Source: an uncultured Eubacteriales bacterium (GTDB lineage: Bacteria; Bacillota; Clostridia; Oscillospirales; Acutalibacteraceae). Taken from it: a stretch of DNA of 9,658 nucleotides. Positions within the stretch are counted from its first letter, which is position 1. Every line of letters starts with the position of its first letter. The stretch covers positions 1-9,658 of the forward strand of contig CAKSKO010000031.1 in assembly GCA_934465125.1 (NCBI GenBank), in the 5' to 3' direction. The notes under the pieces were generated by a model that worked only from the letters and a program-made list of their open reading frames with translations, did no database searches and was not told where the DNA came from. This document shows, one piece after another, positions 1 through 8,309 of the stretch. The position numbers and the translations under genes are program-made.

Positions 1-138
1 ATAGCGTTGTCTGTTTTTTCTAATAAAAACCATGCATCTTTTGCAGTTACGACAAACGGAATCAGTTTTTATAAAACGCTTGGTTCAATACAACTCAGCA
101 AAACTGTCAGGCAATTGATTTTAAAAAAGAAAGGTTGA
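1..138 (+). CDS. C-terminal 45 residues of an unrecognised upstream gene
   Basis: Frame 1 is open from the first base to a TGA at 136-138; the other two plus-strand frames hit stops within the first 25 bases. The fragment begins IALSVFSNKNHASF and ends in the basic stretch LILKKKG. It is polar and lacks the membrane segments expected of SpoVAC, the usual gene before spoVAD, so the standard spoVAC-spoVAD order is not seen here. The stop lies only 6 bases before the spoVAD ATG, and the spoVAD ribosome binding site lies inside its last codons. This suggests one transcript and translational coupling. I do not recognise the family. An open frame of this length could be chance, but the tight spacing argues for a real gene. 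Confidence 0.45.
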   Translation: MALSVFSNKNHASFAVTTNGISFYKTLGSIQLSKTVRQLILKKKG

Positions 139-144
139 TTTACT

Positions 145-1176
145 ATGGCAAAAAGGGTAGGGCAGTATACGCTTCAAATGGAACATATGCCGTCAATTCA
201 GGGTTTTGCCTCTGTTTGTGGAAAAAAAGAGGCAGAGGGGCCTTTGGGAAAAGAGTTTGATCTGACATACGACGATACAACTCTAGGCGAACCTTCTTGG
301 GAAAAAGCTGAAAGTCGGTTGCAAACCGAGTCGGTAAAGCTTGCATTGAAAAAAGCAGGCGTCAAAAACACCGATATTGATTTTATCTTTGCCGGCGACC
401 TATTAAACCAGTGTATCTCCTCAACATTTGGACTACGAGACTTTGAAATTCCATTTTTGGGACAATACGGCGCGTGTTCCACAATGGCTCAGACGCTCGC
501 GCTCTCCTCTTTGATGGTGGAATCCGGAATGGCGAAACGCTGTGTGGCTGTTACTTCCTCTCACTTTTGCGCCGCTGAACGACAATTCCGTCTTCCTCTA
601 GAATACGGCGGCCAACGAACCCCGACCGCGCAATGGACTGTTACTGGAAGCGGCGCGATTGTCGTTGGGAACTCCGGAGAAAGCCCTTGTATCTCTGCTG
701 TAACAATCGGACGAATCAAGGATCTTGGTATCAAGGACGCCAACAACATGGGCGCAGCAATGGCGCCAGCTGCCGCGCAGACGATCAGCGATTTTTTAAA
801 CGATACAAAAACAAAACCGTCGGACTATGATTTGATTGTAACCGGTGACCTAGGATTAGTAGGAAGTAAACTGCTATATGAGCTTTTAGAAAAAGATCAT
901 ATCGATATCACAAGCAATCACCGCGATTGCGGGCTGATGATTTTTGATCTTGAGAAGCAGGACGTCCACGCCGGTGGATCTGGTTGCGGTTGTTCCGGTT
1001 CGGTCCTTTGCTCTGTTCTTCTCAATAAAATGAAAAAAGGAGAACTGCGCAACATCCTCTTCACCGCAACCGGCGCGCTGATGTCACCGACGTCTTGCCA
1101 ACAGGGAGAAAGCATCCCGGGAATTGCACATCTTATCCATCTTAAGAGTTGTATGGGGCAAAACTCCGGTGATTAA
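145..1176 (+). CDS. spoVAD: Stage V sporulation protein AD (SpoVAD)
   Basis: The 343-residue protein matches SpoVAD, normally about 338 residues. SpoVAD is a thiolase-fold protein of the SpoVA complex at the spore inner membrane that binds dipicolinic acid and takes part in its uptake during sporulation and release during germination. Family signatures visible are GQYGACSTMAQTLALS (residues 106-121, with Cys111 where thiolases have their nucleophile), NMGAAMAPAA (201-210), a DLIVTGDLGLVGS stretch (229-241), and the late HAGGSGCGCSGSV motif (275-287). The ATG follows AAGAAAGG (127-134) by 10 bases, a reasonable ribosome binding site. The last residues, CMGQNSGD, look like a small private tail. 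No spoVAE-type gene follows: a terminator comes instead, so this copy is not in the classical spoVAC-AD-AE order. Expression in the forespore under sigma-G is expected from the family, but no such promoter lies in the visible DNA. Confidence 0.94.
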   Translation: MAKRVGQYTLQMEHMPSIQGFASVCGKKEAEGPLGKEFDLTYDDTTLGEPSWEKAESRLQTESVKLALKKAGVKNTDIDFIFAGDLLNQCISSTFGLRDFEIPFLGQYGACSTMAQTLALSSLMVESGMAKRCVAVTSSHFCAAERQFRLPLEYGGQRTPTAQWTVTGSGAIVVGNSGESPCISAVTIGRIKDLGIKDANNMGAAMAPAAAQTISDFLNDTKTKPSDYDLIVTGDLGLVGSKLLYELLEKDHIDITSNHRDCGLMIFDLEKQDVHAGGSGCGCSGSVLCSVLLNKMKKGELRNILFTATGALMSPTSCQQGESIPGIAHLIHLKSCMGQNSGD

Positions 1177-1312
1177 TTCTGCCATAATTCCATAACAGTG
1201 CTCAAAAGTAATCTCGTTGCTTTTTTCCTCCATGCTCCTTTAAAAACACGATTCCTAATAAAGCTATTCTCCTAGAAAAGAATATCTTGTATTTTCAAAA
1301 TATTTTAATGTA

Positions 1313-1350
1313 AGAAAAAACCCGCTGAGCTGTTCAGCGGGTTTCCTTTT
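1313..1350. terminator. Bidirectional intrinsic terminator between convergent genes
   Basis: An 8-base-pair perfect stem CCCGCTGA / TCAGCGGG (1321-1328 with 1334-1341) encloses a 5-base loop. It has an A-run on its left (AAGAAAAAA) and a T-rich tract on its right (TTTCCTTTT), so it can stop transcription from spoVAD on the plus strand and from the CapD-like gene on the minus strand. The minus-strand gene stops at 1349, 8 bases from the stem. The plus-strand T tract is broken by CC, so termination may be stronger for the minus-strand gene, which reads a run of U after the stem. Confidence 0.85.
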
Positions 1351-3238
1351 ATAAATGATCGTTGTAATCATTCTTCGCGTGTTTAAACGTTGGCACAATC
1401 TGCGCGATTAATCCTTCTACCCTGTCTTTATCGTCGTCTCTGGCTGCGTCATACAGCTTTGTCAGATTTTCCTGAAGCTTCTTCGTATCGAACTGGATCG
1501 GCTCCCCGATATAGATCTTTTTACTCTTTGTTTTCTTCATTCCTTCTTCATCCAAAAGAATTTCTTCATAAAGTTTCTCGCCGGGTCTTAACCCGGTATA
1601 CTGGATTTTAATATCTTCACCGGGTATAAATCCTGATAAGCGGATCAAATTTTCGGCTAAATCTTTGATTTTTACCGGTTCGCCCATATCAAGGACAAAA
1701 ATTTCTCCACCTTGCGCCATACTTCCGGCTGTCAGGACCAATGACACCGCTTCGGGAATCGTCATGAAAAACCGGATGATATCAGGGTGTGTAACCGTAA
1801 CAGGTCCGCCATTTTTGATCTGCTCTTTAAAAAGTGGGATGACAGATCCGTTCGACCCCAAGACATTGCCAAACCGTACCGCAACAAACTCTGTATCACT
1901 GACTTGATTCATCGTTTGAATAATCATCTCGCAAATTCGTTTCGTCGCACCCATAATGTTCGTCGGATTAACCGCTTTGTCGGTTGAAATCTGAACAAAT
2001 CTCTTCACTTTATATTTGTCAGCCATCTGGACAAGATTCAATGTTCCGAATACATTGTTTTTGACCGCCTCTTCAGGATTTGTTTCCATCAGAGGAACAT
2101 GTTTATGCGCCGCCGCATGGAAAATAACATCGATCTTTTTCTTGCTGAAAAGTTGCTCAAGTTTGACTCTGTCGCGGATCGACGCGATCTCTACTTCAAA
2201 ATGAAGATTATCCCCGTGCTTCCTTTTGAGTTCTTGCTGAATATCATACGCATTGTTTTCATAAATATCTAATATAATCAAATTTTTCGGACGAAGTGTT
2301 GCGATCTGCCGGCAAAGCTCCGATCCAATCGATCCACCACCACCTGTTACAAGAACCGTTTGCCCAATAATATATTGCCCGTACTGCTCTGTATCGAACA
2401 CAATCGGCTCTCTTCCTAATAAATCCTCAACCTCAACTCTCCGGATTGTCGACGTCACCGGAACCTTCGCCGTTACAAGGTCATAAATATTCGGGACAAT
2501 CTTTACTTCTAGGTTTGTTTTGGCACAGATATCAAGGATCCTCTTTCTCTCCTCAACAGATGCCGACGTGATCGAAAACAAAATCACCTCGATATCATCT
2601 TTTTCACAAAGTTGAGGGATCTCATACGTCGACCCCTCAACTTTCACTCCGGAAACGCGTCTTCCGATTTTTTCCCTATCATCATCCACAATACAGATTG
2701 GGAGGTATTCGTTATCGGCATACTTTGAAATTTCGCGCAGAACAGATACTGCCGCTTCTCCAGCACCCACAATCAGCGTGCGTTTTTTATCAATCCCCGA
2801 AACACCACGACCTTCGAGAATTTTATTTAGCCGGTAGACAAGCCGGAATAAAAACATCAAAAATGTCGTCATGAGTGCGACGAGTACATACGTCCTGATT
2901 CCTAAGTTCATAAAGGCAATCTCCGGAATCATCCCTAAAAGGCCCGTCACTACAAAAAACAGAAGGTTTGCACACATAGACGCCAGCGCCGCATAAAAAA
3001 AGTCCTCTATATCCGCATAGCGCCAGATTTTATCATACATTTTGAAAAGAAAAAAGACCGCTGTAAAACAAATATTTAGTACCAAAAGAGACAGTAGAAA
3101 CTCTTTTTCTCTGCCAACCATCAAAAATGTATCGCGGTTCACCGCAAACGAAAAATAGTAAGAAATATTCCAAAGAATAAAATCGCAGCAGAATAAAAGA
3201 ATCTTTCTGCCTTTTTTTAATTTCCCATATAAGCTCAT
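1349..3238 (-). CDS. Membrane-bound nucleotide-sugar 4,6-dehydratase, CapD/WbpM/PglF type
   Basis: The 629-residue protein has the usual length and order of long-form polysaccharide dehydratases. There are about four N-terminal membrane segments (roughly 12-32, 47-67, 81-101 and 112-134), then a first Rossmann domain (LIVGAGEAA, 155-163), then a C-terminal extended SDR domain. The SDR part shows TGGGGSIGS (298-306) for NAD(P) binding, AAAHKHVP (375-382), STDKAV (418-423), MGATK (429-433), RFGNVLGSNGS (455-465) and RPGEKLYEE (551-559). The YxxxK catalytic tyrosine is replaced by Met429, with Lys433 kept, as in WbpM-like long enzymes. These convert UDP-N-acetylglucosamine to the 4-keto-6-deoxy sugar at the inner face of the membrane, for capsule, surface polysaccharide or glycan synthesis. 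The precise substrate here is inferred. It stands alone, with no glycan cluster around it in this window. The ATG is preceded by a weak GAGATGA ribosome binding site. Confidence 0.92.
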   Translation of the reverse strand: MSLYGKLKKGRKILLFCCDFILWNISYYFSFAVNRDTFLMVGREKEFLLSLLVLNICFTAVFFLFKMYDKIWRYADIEDFFYAALASMCANLLFFVVTGLLGMIPEIAFMNLGIRTYVLVALMTTFLMFLFRLVYRLNKILEGRGVSGIDKKRTLIVGAGEAAVSVLREISKYADNEYLPICIVDDDREKIGRRVSGVKVEGSTYEIPQLCEKDDIEVILFSITSASVEERKRILDICAKTNLEVKIVPNIYDLVTAKVPVTSTIRRVEVEDLLGREPIVFDTEQYGQYIIGQTVLVTGGGGSIGSELCRQIATLRPKNLIILDIYENNAYDIQQELKRKHGDNLHFEVEIASIRDRVKLEQLFSKKKIDVIFHAAAHKHVPLMETNPEEAVKNNVFGTLNLVQMADKYKVKRFVQISTDKAVNPTNIMGATKRICEMIIQTMNQVSDTEFVAVRFGNVLGSNGSVIPLFKEQIKNGGPVTVTHPDIIRFFMTIPEAVSLVLTAGSMAQGGEIFVLDMGEPVKIKDLAENLIRLSGFIPGEDIKIQYTGLRPGEKLYEEILLDEEGMKKTKSKKIYIGEPIQFDTKKLQENLTKLYDAARDDDKDRVEGLIAQIVPTFKHAKNDYNDHL

Positions 3239-3294
3239 TGTTTTTTATCATCTCACATTTATTTTATTTCATTCCATTTTGCATTTTTATAAGC

Positions 3295-3323
3295 AGTATA
3301 CAGCAGTATCAAAAAAAATTCAA
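3295..3323 (-). promoter_or_regulatory. Sigma-A-type promoter of the CapD-like gene
   Basis: Read on the minus strand: TTGAAT (3323-3318), a 17-base spacer containing eight T in a row, then TATACT (3300-3295). Transcription would start near 3288, giving a leader of about 50 bases before the ATG at 3238. Confidence 0.7.
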
Positions 3324-3522
3324 GCTTTGCGCGCCTTTTCACGGTTTTCTACCTCTTTTCTTGCTGTTTTTGATCTAAAATGGTCTCTTTGTTTTAGCCA
3401 CATTTTCCATAATATTTCGTCTAAAAAATTTTTTAAAAATCAGGCTGTTGTCTTGCTATTTTTCCTAAGATTTAATTTTTTCCTATTTATATTATATTTT
3501 ATTTCCATCCTTTTTGCGAAGA

Positions 3523-3551
3523 TTGACAAGTAATTTTAAGGCTGTTATACT
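3523..3551 (+). promoter_or_regulatory. Consensus sigma-A promoter upstream of the activase operon
   Basis: A perfect -35 box TTGACA (3523-3528), an exact 17-base spacer, and a near-perfect -10 box TATACT (3546-3551). A start near 3558 is expected. The next large plus-strand gene begins at 3932, so this promoter either drives the activase operon through a long leader or makes a separate short transcript. Confidence 0.75.
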
Positions 3552-3557
3552 CCATAT

Positions 3558-3931
3558 AGTGATGATTAAGATGCTACTACCATACATTTACTCTCATAGA
3601 AAAAGCACGCCAAAAAACGAAATCTTGTTGCTATTCTTTGCATTTTTGTACAGAATCGCACCTTTTGTGTGTATCTGTTTTTTATAGATTAATCCTTGAA
3701 ATTTCCTGCTCTGATGTTCTCGACTCAGGCTTAGGAATTTTTCCGGATCTGGATGGCTTAATAGGATGCGGTTGCTGCGCAAGTAAGATCCCCTGTCCTA
3801 AAACGCCCACCTTTATTTTTATAGATATCTGCCGCTTTTGTCTAAGTAGAATCAATTTACCGCAGCTGTTTTGATTGCTTGTTTTGTCGACATTTGCCGC
3901 AGGATAAGTCAATTGTTTAGGAGGGTTCCCC
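3558..3931 (+). other. Long putative 5' leader of the activase operon
   Basis: About 374 bases separate the expected start site from the TTG start at 3932, far more than a normal leader. No clear intrinsic terminator is seen inside. One visible pairing is GGATCT (3744-3749) with AGATCC about 36 bases further on, enclosing a GC-rich segment around 3761-3781 that can itself fold. I do not recognise a known riboswitch. A 41-codon ORF (3562-3687) and a 78-codon frame beginning with TTG (3638-3874) are present, but neither has a ribosome binding site. A further promoter closer to 3932 cannot be ruled out. Confidence 0.4.
3919..3925 (+). promoter_or_regulatory. Ribosome binding site that fixes a TTG start
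   Basis: AGGAGGG lies 6 bases before TTG at 3932. The protein from that TTG begins MKIGLDIGSTT, which is exactly the first ATPase motif of the activase family, so no upstream or internal ATG is a better start. Confidence 0.88.
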
Positions 3932-6859
3932 TTGAAAATAGGTCTTGATATTGGGTCTACAACAATCAAATGCATCGTGATGAATGAAAATAATGAGATC
4001 ATTCATCGTTCTTATGAACGGCATTACTCACAAATCACACAGAAAACCGCAGATATTTTACGTGATCTTTACCGGACGATCGATGGAGTCGAACATGCAA
4101 AGATTGCTGTTTCCGGTTCCGCTGGGATGGGTCTTTGTGAAGGGTGCGGAATTGCGTTTGTTCAAGAAGTATACGCGACAAGGGTCGCTGCAAACCATCT
4201 TCTACCTGGAACCGACATCATCATTGAACTTGGAGGAGAAGATGCGAAGATTCTCTTTCTTTCCGGCGGGATGGAAGTTCGGATGAACGGCTCGTGCGCC
4301 GGCGGGACGGGCGCGTTTATCGATCAGATGGCGTCCCTTTTACATATTCCAATCGACGAATTAAATGAGCTTTCTAAAAGCTATGAAAAAATTTATACGA
4401 TCGCGTCGCGCTGCGGCGTGTTTGCAAAATCAGATATCCAACCGCTTTTAAACCAGGGTGCTAGAAAAAGCGATATTGCAGCAAGTATCTTTTCGGCTGT
4501 TGTCAATCAGACGATCGCAGGGCTCGCGCAGGGCAGAGAACTTACCGGAAATATCGTTTATTTAGGCGGTCCGCTGACATTTTTGCCGGAACTCCGAAAG
4601 AGTTTTGACCGTGCACTACATACAGAAGGTCTCTGCCCCGAGGATTCTCTTTATTTTGTTGCAATCGGCGCGGCGCTCTGCGCGAACGAAACGATCATTT
4701 TTTCCGATATAATTGAAAAGATCAAATTATACCGCGGGTCAGGAAACTTCGCATTCCATGCGCCGCTTTTTGAATCGAAAGAGGATTACAATGCGTTTTT
4801 AGTGCGGCACCAGAAAAATACTTTGGAGGAAGCGCCGCTTTCCTCGTATGATAAAAGCGTATGGATCGGGATCGACGCTGGATCAACGACTGTTAAAGCA
4901 GTTGTATTGGGCGAAGAAGGGCAAATTTTATTAAAGCGCTATCTTTCCAACAGCGGCAACCCGATTCCGATTATCAAATCGTTTTTAGCGGATGTATATC
5001 AAATGAACCCAGGAATCAAAATCGCGGCAAGCGCTGTGACGGGTTATGGGGAAGAGATGCTCAAAAACGCGTTTCGAATTGACTACGGAATCGTTGAGAC
5101 GGTTGCGCATTTTACTGCGGCAAAAAAATTTATGCCCGACGTTGAGTTCGTCATCGATATCGGCGGACAGGATATTAAATGCTTCAAGGTTCATAATGGC
5201 ACAATCGACAACATCTTTTTAAACGAGGCATGTTCCTCTGGGTGCGGATCGTTCTTGCAGACGTTTGCAAATGCCTTAGGCTATTCGATCGAAGAGTTCG
5301 CGTCGCTCGGGCTTTTTGCAAAACATCCAGTTGATCTTGGGTCTCGGTGTACTGTTTTTATGAATTCGTCTGTCAAACAGGCGCAAAAAGATGGCGCTAC
5401 GATCGAAGATATCTCGGCGGGGTTATCTTTAAGTGTTGTCAAAAATGCTCTTTATAAGGTGATCCGTGCATCGTCTCCGGGAGAGCTGGGCAAACGCATC
5501 GTCGTGCAGGGTGGAACATTTTTAAACGACGCTGTTTTGCGCGCGTTTGAAACAGAACTCGACGCTCAGGTTGTAAGACCCAATATTGCAGGTCTAATGG
5601 GTGCATACGGCGCGGCGCTTTATGCTAAGCAGCAGGGGACAAAACAAAGCTCTATTCTCGGAGCCCACGAGCTTAATTCGTTTACTCACGAAATCAGAGT
5701 TGTATCTTGCGGACTCTGCAACAATCACTGCCGCTTGACGATCAATAAATTTGAAGGCGGGAGAAAGTATATCGGCGGAAACCGTTGCGAAAAACCGATT
5801 ACAAAGAAAAGCGCCAAGAAACCGCTTAATATGTATGAATATAAATTAGATCTTTTAAAGCGCTATACAAAATCTGAGGGAACACGCGGGACAATCGGGA
5901 TCCCGATGGGGCTCAATATGTATGAGCTGCTGCCGTTTTGGTTCCGCTTCTTTTCGGAGCTCGGGTTTGGGGTAAAAGCTTCCCCATTCTCAACGAGAGA
6001 TCTTTACTTAAAAGGGCAGCAGACAATCCCATCGGATACCGTTTGTTTCCCCGCAAAATTGATGCACGGGCATGTGCAGACGTTGCTCGACAGCGGGGTT
6101 GATACGATTTTTTATCCCTGTATGTCGTATAACTTCGACGAAGGCATCAGCGATAATCACTACAATTGTCCGGTCGTTGCGTATTACCCAGAGGTGATTT
6201 CTGCGAATATGAGCGATATCAAGAACGTCCAGTTCATCAACGATTATTTAGGGATTCATCGAAAAAAAGACTTCCCGATAAAAGCGCATGAGATGCTTTC
6301 AAAATACTTTGGAGAAATATCGCTTCGCGATGTCAAAAAAGCTTCCAATGCAGCATACCGTGAATACGAGAGTTACTTTGATAAGATCCATCAAAAAGGG
6401 GACGAGATCATTCTAGCCGCGATGGAGGAAGGCAAAAAGATTATTGTTCTGGCAGGCAGACCATATCATATTGACCCGGAGATCAATCATGGAATCGATA
6501 AATTGATTGCGAGCTACGACGTCGCAATTATCTCAGAGGACGTTGTCAGTCGGCATATCTCTCGCTTTCGAACAACAGTACTCAATCAATGGACGTATCA
6601 CGCAAGGCTCTATGCAGCGGCGAAATATATCGCTGATCAGCCGAATATGAATCTTGTACAGCTCGTTTCGTTCGGATGCGGCGTTGATGCAATCACGACC
6701 GATGAAGTGCGCGATATTTTAGAAAAGGAAGGAAAAATCTATACTCAGATCAAGATTGATGAGATTACCAATTTAGGAGCTGTTAAGATCCGGCTTCGCA
6801 GTCTCTTGGCGGCGATCGAACATCAGGAGGGAGAAAAGAATGGCAAAGTTAACGTATGA
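3932..6859 (+). CDS. 2-hydroxyacyl-CoA dehydratase activase-related protein, two ASKHA domains plus CoA-activase (DUF2229-like) domain
   Basis: The 975-residue protein has three parts. Domain 1 (about 1-260) is a BcrAD/BadFG-type ATPase with the phosphate loop GLDIGSTTIK (4-13), IIELGGEDAK (97-106) and NGSCAGGTGAF (119-129). Cys122 and Cys161 (in SRCGVFAKSD) fit the cysteines that hold the [4Fe-4S] cluster between subunits in HgdC-type activators. Domain 2 (about 310-570) repeats this plan: GIDAGSTTVK (313-322), DIGGQDIK (409-416), ACSSGCGSF (433-441) and SRCTVF (471-476). The C-terminal part (about 585-960) has a CGLCNNHC cluster (593-600) with Cys619 as a likely fourth ligand, plus Cys705, Cys730 and Cys916, and resembles the DUF2229/CoA-activase region. 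The family couples ATP hydrolysis to very low-potential electron transfer; the physiological acceptor of this subgroup is not known. The start is TTG. The 3' end overlaps the next gene by 20 bases, so both are one operon. Cytosolic: no signal or membrane segments. Confidence 0.9.
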   Translation: MKIGLDIGSTTIKCIVMNENNEIIHRSYERHYSQITQKTADILRDLYRTIDGVEHAKIAVSGSAGMGLCEGCGIAFVQEVYATRVAANHLLPGTDIIIELGGEDAKILFLSGGMEVRMNGSCAGGTGAFIDQMASLLHIPIDELNELSKSYEKIYTIASRCGVFAKSDIQPLLNQGARKSDIAASIFSAVVNQTIAGLAQGRELTGNIVYLGGPLTFLPELRKSFDRALHTEGLCPEDSLYFVAIGAALCANETIIFSDIIEKIKLYRGSGNFAFHAPLFESKEDYNAFLVRHQKNTLEEAPLSSYDKSVWIGIDAGSTTVKAVVLGEEGQILLKRYLSNSGNPIPIIKSFLADVYQMNPGIKIAASAVTGYGEEMLKNAFRIDYGIVETVAHFTAAKKFMPDVEFVIDIGGQDIKCFKVHNGTIDNIFLNEACSSGCGSFLQTFANALGYSIEEFASLGLFAKHPVDLGSRCTVFMNSSVKQAQKDGATIEDISAGLSLSVVKNALYKVIRASSPGELGKRIVVQGGTFLNDAVLRAFETELDAQVVRPNIAGLMGAYGAALYAKQQGTKQSSILGAHELNSFTHEIRVVSCGLCNNHCRLTINKFEGGRKYIGGNRCEKPITKKSAKKPLNMYEYKLDLLKRYTKSEGTRGTIGIPMGLNMYELLPFWFRFFSELGFGVKASPFSTRDLYLKGQQTIPSDTVCFPAKLMHGHVQTLLDSGVDTIFYPCMSYNFDEGISDNHYNCPVVAYYPEVISANMSDIKNVQFINDYLGIHRKKDFPIKAHEMLSKYFGEISLRDVKKASNAAYREYESYFDKIHQKGDEIILAAMEEGKKIIVLAGRPYHIDPEINHGIDKLIASYDVAIISEDVVSRHISRFRTTVLNQWTYHARLYAAAKYIADQPNMNLVQLVSFGCGVDAITTDEVRDILEKEGKIYTQIKIDEITNLGAVKIRLRSLLAAIEHQEGEKNGKVNV

Positions 6860-8309
6860 TAAAACCGGAAGGCTTCTTTTTACAAAAGAAATGAAAAAAG
6901 AATATACGATTCTTCTTCCGATGATGACGCCGATTCATTTTAAATTAATTCAGAATGTTTTGACTCATTATGGATACCGTTCTGTCTTGCTCGACACGGA
7001 AGGGCCGGAGATCGCGCAGACGGGACTGAAATACGTCCATAACGATACCTGCTACCCTGCACTGCTTGTCATTGGTCAATTCATTCATGCGCTCGAAAGT
7101 GGAAAGTATGATGTGAATAAAACAGCGCTGTTGATTACACAGACAGGCGGGGGATGCCGAGCATCGAATTACATTCATCTTTTAAGAAAAGCTCTCAAGA
7201 AAGCCGGATTTGAACAGGTCCCTGTGATTTCCTTAAACTTGTCTGGCCTTGAAAAAAACAGCGGTTTTCGGTTGACACTTCCTATGCTCCGGAGAATGAT
7301 CGCATGTCTTGTTTACGGAGATCTTTTGATGCTTCTGAACAACCAGGTCCTCCCGTATGAGAAAAACAAGGGCGACAGCCACGGAATTGTTAAAAATTGG
7401 ATTCAGGATTTAAGCGATCAGTTCAAACGAGGCGACGGCTTTTCTCAAGAAAAGATGGCGTCGAATCTATATGAAATCTGCAAGGATTTCTCGTTGGTCC
7501 CTGTTTTGAAAACAAATAAAGTGAAGGTTGGAATTGTTGGAGAAATCTATGTAAAATATTCGAGTCTTGGCAACAATGGTTTGGAACGCTTTTTGTTATC
7601 CGAAGATTGCGAGATATTCACCCCTGGTTTGATGGGATTTATGCTGTTTAAAGTAGACAACCGCCTGGAGGATATTAAGCTGTATGGCGGTAGTAAGATA
7701 AAATATAAAGTCGCCGGAATTCTGATGAATTATCTGACAAAGATGGAGCGGATGTTGATTGATACTGTAAAAAAATATCCTTGTTTTACTCCTCCGGGAT
7801 CTTATCAGCATACAAAGGATCTCGTTAAAGGTGTCATCGGATACGGCAGTAAAATGGGGGAAGGTTGGCTCTTAACAGCCGAGATGCTTGAATTAACCGA
7901 ACTCGGGTATGGAAATATCGTTTGCACGCAGCCGTTCGGATGCCTTCCGAATCACATCTGCGGGAAAGGAATGATCCGCAAAATTAAGAGTATCAACGAG
8001 CGCGCTAACATCGTTGCGATCGATTATGATCCGGGATCTCCGCGCGTAAACCAGGAAAACCGCATTAAATTGATGCTTAGCGTCGCAAGAGAAACGCTGA
8101 GTGACGCTAAACCGGAACCGGAAGACGAGAATTTGATTCCTCCTTCGTCTTATAAATTCGCCTTAGATCCTTCGCACGAAACGGTACCATCTCAGAGAGA
8201 CTGTGAATGCGGGGCACACGCGGCTGCGTGTGCATTTTCCTCCGGTTCTGCCGACGTCGATTCCATCTCCCACACTCGCGGACCTGCGGTCGGCACGTCG
8301 GGAAGGTAG
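6840..8309 (+). CDS. Partner of the activase protein; C-terminal (HgdB/COG3581-like) part of the usual single-chain protein
   Basis: The 489-residue protein resembles the C-terminal third of the roughly 1,400-residue acyl-CoA dehydratase activase-related proteins of clostridia. Motifs include ILLPMMTPIHF (24-34), HNDTCYPALL (67-76, Cys71), TQTGGGCRASNY (100-111, Cys106), YPCFTPPGS (313-321, Cys315) and CTQPFGCLPNHICGKGM (362-378, Cys362, Cys368, Cys374). The last gives a plausible iron-sulfur ligand set. Translation starts at ATG 6840, 9 bases after AGGAGG (6825-6830), inside the end of the preceding gene, in a different frame. The conserved core seems to end near residue 420 (RIKLMLSVARETL). 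The remaining 69 residues are not family-like: an acidic/proline linker (SDAKPEPEDENLIPP), then a tail from about residue 452 (DCECGAHAAACAFSSGS) encoded by GC-rich DNA that merges into the 91-base repeat array. The native stop may therefore have been lost. Function with the upstream product in electron transfer is inferred. Confidence 0.85.
   Translation: MAKLTYDKTGRLLFTKEMKKEYTILLPMMTPIHFKLIQNVLTHYGYRSVLLDTEGPEIAQTGLKYVHNDTCYPALLVIGQFIHALESGKYDVNKTALLITQTGGGCRASNYIHLLRKALKKAGFEQVPVISLNLSGLEKNSGFRLTLPMLRRMIACLVYGDLLMLLNNQVLPYEKNKGDSHGIVKNWIQDLSDQFKRGDGFSQEKMASNLYEICKDFSLVPVLKTNKVKVGIVGEIYVKYSSLGNNGLERFLLSEDCEIFTPGLMGFMLFKVDNRLEDIKLYGGSKIKYKVAGILMNYLTKMERMLIDTVKKYPCFTPPGSYQHTKDLVKGVIGYGSKMGEGWLLTAEMLELTELGYGNIVCTQPFGCLPNHICGKGMIRKIKSINERANIVAIDYDPGSPRVNQENRIKLMLSVARETLSDAKPEPEDENLIPPSSYKFALDPSHETVPSQRDCECGAHAAACAFSSGSADVDSISHTRGPAVGTSGR
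8214..8238 (+). terminator. Terminator-like hairpin inside the 3' end of the second activase gene
   Basis: A perfect 8-base-pair stem, GCACACGC / GCGTGTGC (8214-8221 with 8226-8233), has a 4-base loop and is followed by ATTTT. It lies within the reading frame, about 75 bases before the stop. The T-run is short, so this may be a weak or remnant terminator of an ancestral shorter gene. Confidence 0.35.

Larger units (their letters stand above)
3239..3557. other. AT-rich intergenic region with divergent promoters
   Basis: No gene is supported here. The left part contains the minus-strand promoter of the CapD-like gene; the right end contains the plus-strand promoter at 3523-3551. The DNA between (about 3324-3522) is very AT-rich with many A and T runs. 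An 84-codon open frame across it has no ribosome binding site and a low-complexity, Phe-rich translation, so I do not call it. Confidence 0.6.

Noticed and set aside
3638..3874. 78-codon Cys-containing plus-strand ORF in the leader
   Set aside because: TTG start with no ribosome binding site, and no recognisable domain; kept only as part of the leader description.
3682..4002. 106-codon minus-strand ORF overlapping the start of the activase gene
   Set aside because: It overlaps the well-supported TTG start and ribosome binding site on the other strand, and has no recognisable motifs.
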